64,000 bases of DNA from Sweltsa coloradensis (Eukaryota; Arthropoda; Insecta; Plecoptera; Chloroperlidae). The stretch spans positions 620,001 to 684,000 of the forward strand of contig JAMZAV010000069.1 in the NCBI GenBank assembly GCA_024449915.1, written 5' to 3'. The notes beneath the pieces are model-generated. The model saw only the letters and a list, made by a program, of their open reading frames with translations, had not been told where the DNA came from and made no database searches. This document shows positions 44,973 to 64,000 of the stretch, one piece after another (positions within the stretch are counted from its first letter, which is position 1; every line of letters starts with the position of its first letter). Made by a program: the position numbers and the translations under genes.

Positions 44973-47228
44973 ATCTCGATCAGATAGAAAAAAAATCGCT
45001 AATATAGTCAATTTTGGACTTTCCAAAATCAAAATTTGTGAAAACTAATTTAATTTTTAACCAATTTATTTTTTATAAATTATTTTAAAACTAATTTTAT
45101 AAATGTGTTACTGTAGAACCCTATATTTCCACTGTCGTGACATCTGTTCAAAATTCCAAACACCTGTGGTGTCAGTCAGCCGAGCAAACGGCAATTTGCT
45201 TAAAACGCATGTCTGGTCATGTCTCTGAAATATGTTAATATTTTCATTAACCTTTTAAATTTTAAACTGCAAAATTGCTTTTTTATCAAGCACAAAGAGA
45301 CTAAAAAGAGTGCAGTGCCTTTGGCGGCATTGGCATTGGGGTTGGTAGAGCCCGTGAAATAAAACTCGTGGTACAAACAGTTCTTCTAGCTAGAACATTT
45401 TAGTCTTGTCTAGACAACATAGTTACATGGTCAGGGGAATGAATTTAAAAGTTTTTGTGGGGAACCTGAAATGCACCATCGTACCACTACTCTTCACCGC
45501 GTAACACTCGCCACATGGTCGTAAAGGCATCCGACCAAGACCATATAACGGAGGAAATGAAGGGTCTTCGGGAAGCTCTTCTTTTGAATGGTTTATCCAA
45601 CAAATCAATGTTGAGAAATGTTCAAGATGTTATAACCCATGAAATTTCATTGAAATTCCTCATTTAATAATGAGCATTGGATTGATTTGTTCAAAGACTG
45701 CTGTCAGAATGTACCATGAAGTACCTCGTACTGTTGGAGAGGTCATTGAAATTACCCCACAACTTAAACATACAAGATGAATATGATGCAAAGAGACTTT
45801 CAGCCCCTGGATGCCAGAGTTTACTATCGATGCAATGGGACGGTATGCGTGGTTTCACAACCTATCGCATTCTATTAAGGTTGTTTTAAATAATTTTTAC
45901 TAGATTTTCCATTAAATATCTAATAAGATTTATATAACATAATAATATTACGTATTTAATTATAATTTTAACCTGAGAGAAGTTGCTCCCCTGTTTGTTA
46001 AGTTTGTAGTCATTTAGACTGACGCATCTGTTATTGTCAAATAAGTCTATGTCGATGTTTTGATCATCAACATAACTTAATTTTATTATTTCTATGGTAT
46101 CCTTAAGGAATTGGGAATAAGTATGATCTACGCGAGTGTTTCCCGACGAACCAAATCGAGATACTATTAACTTTATGTTGAATACCACTTGTGATGGATG
46201 GTAGTCGAGGTTTGGGGAATATTACAAAATGTTTGCCTCGTACAGGTTTGAACCCACGCCTCTTGAAGACCAGCACGTTTATTGGTCGATATAAATGCAT
46301 ATTACATAAAAAGAGAACATTGAAACTTTTTAGTGATTATTGATTTACTAAATACTAAATAGTAAAAACTATAGTTTTTTGATTATTTGATTAATAATAC
46401 AGGCTAAATTTAGTTATAACAAACTAATTCTGGACATGTATTTTGATTTATAAGTTGCACTATTTTTTCACACCATTGAAGATAATGGTGGAGCACACTC
46501 TTATTTTTGCTAACCTTGGTAGTCCCGCAGCGGTCAAAATGACCGGACATCTGAACATTGGGAATATTCTTGCTGAAGTTCTTATGAACACTGACTCGTT
46601 TTACTGTCAGTCACTGGTGATAGGTATTTTAGGAAGGTAGATAGAGGTACAGGGTTTGCGCACCAAACTGTACAGATAACCAACTGTTGAAAAAAAGTCT
46701 GTCTGACCACATGCGACTACTTCCGGGTTAATATGAATAATAATCAACTATCGTATCATTATGACAGGATTAAACAGTTTAAAACAAGCTTTCAAGAATA
46801 AAATAAGTTGTGAAACATCTCGTTCTCGTACCGTCCCATTTGCTTCCCGAGCAAACTCGGGAGTAGCCCTCCTGATACAACAGGTGGTTCTGAAACCACC
46901 CCCAGCTGCAAGTGTGAATGAAATTCTTTCAAAAGAAGCCACCTGAAGTTTCACTTGCCAAATGCTTATTGAGGTCATCTCAAATATCTCTTTAACGTAA
47001 TGCTGCGCAGTTGCAGTGACTTTTCTTTAATATTCTTTGTTAGTGTTGCTTGTTTACTTTAAATTTTTCTTTAATGTTATTACGTTGATAATAGAAATAG
47101 ACAAGTAAATCTGTCCGAAACATAGGTTAAAAAAAAAATTGTACATGGAAAGAAACCCAAAAGCAATTGTTATACATACGTATAGGCCTACACACCTTGG
47201 TTTTATTGTAGGCGACAAGGACACCAGT
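44973..47228. other. Intergenic, no gene recognised
   Basis: At about 46241-46265 (minus) the words GTGGGTTCAAACCTG resemble a tRNA T-arm, likely a SINE relic. ORFs such as 46103-46300 minus and 46761-46946 plus show no domain. Confidence 0.35.
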
Positions 47229-47408
47229 ACTAGGGAAACGCCAAAGTCGTTGTTAAACAAGTGAGTGAGCCATGTGTTGAGTACCCGGTATCATTCCCCA
47301 TACTGGGCTAGAACCAGCCTTAGGTGTAGGGAAGAAAAGGGGATGTTTCCAGGTACTCAACACTTGGCTCACTCACTCGTTTAACAACGACTTTGGCGTT
47401 TCCCTAAT
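47229..47408. mobile_element. 180-bp palindromic element, copy C
   Basis: The same hairpin as copies A and B, with ACTAGGGAAACGCC at the left and GGCGTTTCCCTAAT at the right. It lies 375 bp before composite repeat copy 3. Confidence 0.82.
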
Positions 47409-47783
47409 AATTAAAAACGTATGTAGTTCAGTTGCATAATTGGTACATTTTGAATTTTTATTATCTTCGAACAAAATCAATACTAATAATGACTTGAGTT
47501 AATGATTTATCTTCTTGGAGATGGAAGAACTTTTTCAATGTTAATACTATTCTTAGCCTAGGCCTATTTATCCGAGGAGGGGATTTTTTCAAATAAAACA
47601 TTACCTTCCAATTCCATTCACAGTACAGTTGACAGAATACCGGCACACTTTCCCCCTCAAATTGCAAACCGGTACAAAAAACACTATTTTAATGAGTCAC
47701 TCGGGACACCGGTACAACTGTTCCGACTTCTAAAACCGGTCCGTCTGGTCACCTTATAACTGGAACTCACTCTACAACAATAA

Positions 47784-48256
47784 TTATTTAAATTGAACAT
47801 TCAAAATGCGAATCGTGTTCCAAACGTATTAGCGTGAAACATTAACAAATTTCCAAGATAAACAAAATCACCTAATTTTTATTTCCCATTTCAACACCCC
47901 TCAAAAATAATATGTGGGTGTAAAAAACAAAAATATAAAAAAGTTCGAACTAACAGGCATCAAACCCCAACCTTCCGTGCGGTAGGCTAAAGGCTTACCA
48001 GTAGGCCATGCCAGCCAGGTAGATATCGTCCCGCTAGCTGCTACTAAACAAATGCTATCGATATTTCAAAAAATCACATTTTTACTTATTTTAGGATTAA
48101 ATTGCAAATGGATCGAGCTGATTTTGTTAACAGTTCTTAGTAAACTCGTACCGGATGTCTGTTTAAAATTTCAGCGCAATCTGTTCAGCGGTTCGGCTGA
48201 TTTTTGACGTACAGACAGACACACAGAATCACAGAATAAGTGCCGTTTGAGTTGAT
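47784..48256 (-). repeat. Composite repeat with tRNA-like promoter, copy 3
   Basis: It starts TTATTTAAATTGAACATT and contains a tRNA-like segment at about 47953-48015 (minus), with box B decayed to GGTTTGATGCC. It ends near ACAGAATAAGTGCCGTTTG, then diverges. Same order of blocks as copies at 22961 and 24041. Confidence 0.65.
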
Positions 48257-49281
48257 TGATGCATTTTAGACAGAAATTAAAAAAGACCTCCACGAAGAAG
48301 AAGAAGATTGAATCAGAGACCTCTGTTGTCGGTGTTTTATAATTTGTAGTTTTGTGCCCTTAAATCCCAATAACTAACTAACTTTATAATTTGTAGTTAA
48401 AAATACCATATAAATAATAATTAATAAATATATAAGTTAACTTTTCAAGTGCAGAACAAACTATTTGTGACTTCTGAATGTTTTAATTCCAACAGTATAT
48501 TCAAGTGATTATCTATTCTAAGGTACCTACCCAATACTCATCATATTTCAGAGTTCATTCTTGCATATCCAAATGCAAGCTCGCTACCAAATAAACAATG
48601 AATCCCAATTACCTGAGATTTTTATTATCCGAGTTGTACTCGGTCGCATTCAGCTCAGATAATTGAGATCTTACTGTTCACTATCTTTTAAATGTTATTA
48701 AAGAACTTTTGCCCACACTTTGTGTATGTTGTCTGCATGTATTATTTTTGTTTGTGCAGAGTGTAAACAACTTAGTATAGGGAGTGTATTATTTACTATA
48801 CAGTACTCTAGAAGGGACACATAAATTAACTATTTTAATTTTTAACATACATAACATTTATGAAAATGCCACCAAGTGATATATTTCCTAAAACACAAGA
48901 TAAGGCTACACATATACTTGAGTTTCAGAATGCTGTGGTGGCACAGTTTTGACATTAAAACATAAATTAAAAACATGCTTTGGCTACCTGGTGAGCAACA
49001 AATGTAATTTTATCATGTCTATGATAGGCGAGGAAGAAATCGTAAAAAGCACCCGACATAGCCATTGACTAGACCCGCGGCGTCCGCGGCACATACAATT
49101 AGGGCGTTGTTCCGAAGCGTTGTGGCTCTACGAGGACGTGGGTTTAACTTCAAATCCCGCATATACTAAGATATGTTTTTTTGTAATCGTCCTGCGTTAC
49201 TATCACCACTCATGGTCTCAAATAGCCTTAGTGCATTAATATGAGATGTGCTTTCCTTGCAAAACAATGCAAACAACTAAT
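48257..49281. other. Intergenic; possible T-arm relic
   Basis: A tRNA-like T-arm relic is visible near 49138-49160 (GACGTGGGTTTAACTTCAAA). Otherwise AT-rich and unrecognised. Confidence 0.35.
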
Positions 49282-49289
49282 ATTAAAAT

Positions 49290-49837
49290 CAGAGCATCGA
49301 ATCAAAATTATTTTAATTTCGGTTCAAGTTAATTTTGGTTTGGTTCGACCTCCCTAAAAATATTGATTCTGTCCGAACCGGCTTAATAATTTAATCATTT
49401 CATTAACCAATACATGCATATGCCCCACTTCTACGTCTACTGGCGATGGCAACCACTTAATTATCGTATTAGGTGTCAACTTATGTATTGGCAAAGTTCT
49501 TGATGTACACTTATCAAGAAAGTAATTTAGTTTTTAAAAGGGTTTTGTGCGCCACACACAATGAGGTATGCTTTCATGCACAATTCTGTACCCCTTCCTA
49601 ATGTTAACAACACGTTGCCCGACAAAAAAGGTATAGGGCAGAAAACTGATCACTTTCTTTTGTAATTTCGGCAATTGGCGATATTGAGACATTGTGATCC
49701 AAAACTGCCCTGAACGGAAATAAACCAAAAATCCAAATTTGGGTTTAACGTTTCAGTTTCCGGTTCAGACACTTTTTAGTAACAGTTTTTGGTTCAGGAA
49801 AATATCGGTTTATTTCGGTTTTTGGCTCGATGCCCTG
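49290..49837. mobile_element. hAT-type element with CAGAGCATCGA ends
   Basis: Left CAGAGCATCGAATCAAAA, right TTTTTGGCTCGATGCCCTG. TSD ATTAAAAT (49282-49289) versus ATTAGAAT (49838-49845), one mismatch. Subterminal GGTTCGG/TTCGGTTC words at both ends. A 64-codon ORF inside has no family resemblance. Confidence 0.83.
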
Positions 49838-50109
49838 ATTAGAATCCATATTCGATTGATTTGCACAGCCAAATGCAGTGCAACTTTGAGGAAACTCGAA
49901 TAAAATGCAGCCAAATAACATGTTTTAGATGGCGCCATGATATATTTTGCCCACCAAAGTCCACCACTTGAGGCGGCTGTGACGTGATGTCATCTGAAAC
50001 TCTTGTACTGAAAATTAATTAATATTGTATTGAATTTTCCATTTATGTTAACTAAGGCCTCAATAGTATGAATTTCCCTTCAACTTAATGGATCAATTAT
50101 TATCTATAG

Positions 50110-50472
50110 GCATTTAAAGTGGAATCCAGGGGCAGCACTGTCGGTGGGCATAACGTGCATCATGCCAGCCGGAGTAGCATTAGAAGTAGTCCTTTCCCAA
50201 GCACACATCGCAACACAAATTCTTCTCCGGCGGCTTCGCACTTTGCTCACCAGATGTCAGCCACTTTGCTTTTAAATCCGAATATCACGTACTTGATCTC
50301 CGGGAAACTAATACAAACAAACAACAAACAAAAGGTTTATTCAAACCAAATCTCCCAGTGGAATTTTGGTGCACCTTGGTTACTGCTATGCTTTCACAGT
50401 TTCACTGCCCGACATTCAAAACATGATTTGATAAAAATGATTTGTTCAAGAACAAGTCATTGTCATAATTAA
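50110..50472 (+). CDS. Possible orphan exon, NTR/TIMP-like (uncertain)
   Basis: An open frame after a possible acceptor (ATCTATAG) begins AFKVESRGSTVGGHN and later reads LLLNPNITYLISGKLIQTNN then QISQWNF. The order FKVE...YLISGK...W resembles the core of netrin-like (NTR) domains of TIMPs and relatives. The family's cysteines are missing and no adjoining exons are found, so this may be chance or a decayed exon. The polypyrimidine tract before the acceptor is poor. Confidence 0.2.
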   Translation, partial: AFKVESRGSTVGGHNVHHASRSSIRSSPFPSTHRNTNSSPAASHFAHQMSATLLLNPNITYLISGKLIQTNNKQKVYSNQISQWNFGAPWLLLCFHSFTARHSKHDLIKMICSRTSHCHN

Positions 50473-50878
50473 ATGCTTCACATTCTCAGACTTTTTTCAA
50501 TTAATTATTTCTTGTAGGGTTGAACTTTGAATCGTTACAGATTTTGCTGAACATGTTATAAGCATCCACAAATTTGTTCCCGGATGTCCGTTTAAAATTT
50601 CAGCGCAATCTGTTCAGCGGTTCGGCCATTTTGTAACTCACTCACTCGCAGACACATACTGGAACAGAGGCTTTTGAGTCGAGTTGCAAGACTCGGTCGC
50701 TGCACTTCCCCGTCTCATAAATCGATGTGGCAAATTCCCTGATCAAACAATAAAGATGTTTTAATAATAATAATAAGGTTCTGGGTTCGAACCCCAGTCG
50801 GGGAAAACTTTTACGACAATTGCTGTGAATCAATAACTATGTCCTTAAAGCGGGCTTATGCTTAAAAACTTTATATTC

Positions 50879-50915
<37 letters not shown>

Positions 50916-52079
50916 AACTAAAAGTTTTGGCAGGAAATAATAAAATATTTATTCTCATTTTTACATTTTAGTTACATGCTACTATAAAGAAAATAATGGA
51001 ACTTCACTTAAATAACTTAGAAAGAAGTCTAGGTATATTTCTCAATTAAATTAGTCGAGAAATGCGTGGAATTGATATTTTTTTAAATTTTGGGATTGTA
51101 ATAAATCCCTAGTCTACAGATAAATAAGAAAAAATAATTGTTTATACTACAAACCAAATACTATACAGTATGTATGGGCAAACGAGACGTTGGTTTTAAT
51201 TGATCCCATATTTCCCGAAAAAATACAGCCAATGCACACTTTAAGGAAAACTTGACATTTTTTTGTGTCAATATGACGAATAGTGCATTTCTTCGAGATG
51301 TCATTGAAAATGAATGACTGCAAATAGTACAACTTAAAAAAGAAAATTGTGTTTGACCCAGAAACATAATTAATTTATAGTGTTGTTTATAACCGACACA
51401 AAATGGAAAATATGTAGTCCAACAGATTAGACAAGAATCTAGTTTTAGATGTGTTTACAAATTATCGCTCAAGGGGTTACTACTTACTTTAGTTTATTTT
51501 AAATCCAAAATATCCCAAAATTCCTTTTAGGTATAAAAAATGATCCCAAATCCTTTAAAAAGGCCCAGATTTTACATTTTATTGTATTACTAAATTAAAT
51601 ATACATATGTTCTAGTAAAGTACATTGATCTACTTGAAGTAGGCCTAGATTTAGGTCTATGGTTATAAATATTAAAAATGAATACAATCAAACAATATAG
51701 AAACCCAGTTATTAAATAGTGAAATATAACCCACAAGTAAATTATTCAAATACTGAAGGGTTTCAAATACCATATTAATTTATGGTTACCGGTACCAGTA
51801 CATATAGACCTAATGGTAACTAAAATAAGTAAAATATACAACTAATTCGAGATGTAGTACTTTCGAGTTTAATAAAAGACCAAACTCCATGCCGACAATA
51901 CCATCTAAGGGATGAAGGACCAATGTTGAGTAAAAAGGATCTTTTCTTAGATTTACATGTTTCTGAATTAGAGGGTCTCATCTTAACGTATATCTTGAAT
52001 TTTTAACATCCAGCTAGATGAGCTTTTGAATGAAAATCTTTTTTTTTTCTTGAGGTTAGTACTTCATACTGCACCAGAA
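50473..52079. other. GABARAP 3' flank with repeat fragments
   Basis: 50572-50720 matches the composite tRNA-like repeat (GGATGTCCGTTTAAAATTTC, TCTGTTCAGCGGTTCGGCC). A T-arm-like palindrome GGGTTCGAACCCC lies at about 50783-50800. An (AAT)n microsatellite is at 50874-50914. The rest is AT-rich; it may include GABARAP 3'UTR just below 52080. Confidence 0.5.
50874..50914. repeat. (AAT)n microsatellite
   Basis: About 13 AATA/ATA units. Confidence 0.95.

Positions 52080-64000
<11,921 letters not shown>

Noticed and set aside
50776..50805. GGGTTCGAACCCC as a possible tRNA gene
   Set aside because: Only a T-arm-like palindrome is present; an AAT microsatellite lies upstream where box A and the acceptor stem should be.

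Overview
This is AT-rich animal nuclear DNA, not microbial. Three conserved protein genes have recognisable products, and two of them are split by GT-AG introns of up to about 10 kb. Nearly everything else is repetitive: LINE and Penelope-like retrotransposon remnants and many short non-autonomous DNA transposons with intact target-site duplications (TSDs). The gene set (ANAPC13, CDCA7, GABARAP) and the repeat types fit an invertebrate bilaterian, perhaps a marine deuterostome or lophotrochozoan. I cannot name the species. An unusual sequence habit is the very frequent octamer TAGGCCTA and its overlapping variants.

Layout. ANAPC13 (APC/C subunit 13) is a single coding exon on the minus strand at 5868-6092. 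CDCA7 runs on the plus strand from 16761 to 38635 with five coding exons (314 aa) and a C-terminal zf-4CXXC_R1 zinc domain. GABARAP (Atg8 family) runs on the minus strand from 63539 down to 52080 with three coding exons (125 aa). Reading frame and intron phase are continuous across every junction. I found no other gene I can identify confidently. A weak NTR/TIMP-like exon candidate lies at 50110-50472.

Mobile DNA. I delimited about 19 non-autonomous elements whose terminal inverted repeats (TIRs) are bounded by 8-bp duplications (16 exact, 3 with one mismatch), the hAT signature. Many carry TAGGGATG...CATCCCTA ends. Several are nested: 20536-20862 within 20017-21044, 34520-35102 within 34008-35341, and 62450-62686 inside a LINE reverse transcriptase. 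Two TTAA-flanked copies of a 0.8-kb element (piggyBac type) lie in opposite orientation at 6.6 and 21.8 kb. A degraded pogo-like transposase is at 13.6-15.0 kb. A separate TA-flanked element at 25.6-26.9 kb carries an intact 149-codon ORF for a chromo-like domain often linked to such transposases. A 180-bp palindromic element occurs three times, each time near a composite repeat with an internal tRNA-like promoter. LINE fragments lie at 2.3-3.5, 9.4-12.0, 15.1-16.1, 41.8-42.2 and 61.4-63.0 kb, and a Penelope-like fragment with a GIY-YIG endonuclease at 58.0-58.9 kb.

How the parts relate. The three genes are housekeeping functions (mitotic ubiquitin ligase, chromatin/DNA-methylation maintenance, autophagy) and do not form a pathway with one another. 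The observation most worth checking is in CDCA7: the position that I align with human Arg304, a site of ICF syndrome missense mutation, is histidine here. The other points of interest are the density and nesting of hAT-type insertions, an internal module shared by hAT elements with different ends, TAGGCCTA-dense tracts just inside the first introns of CDCA7 and GABARAP, and a nine-residue tail after the lipidation glycine of GABARAP.
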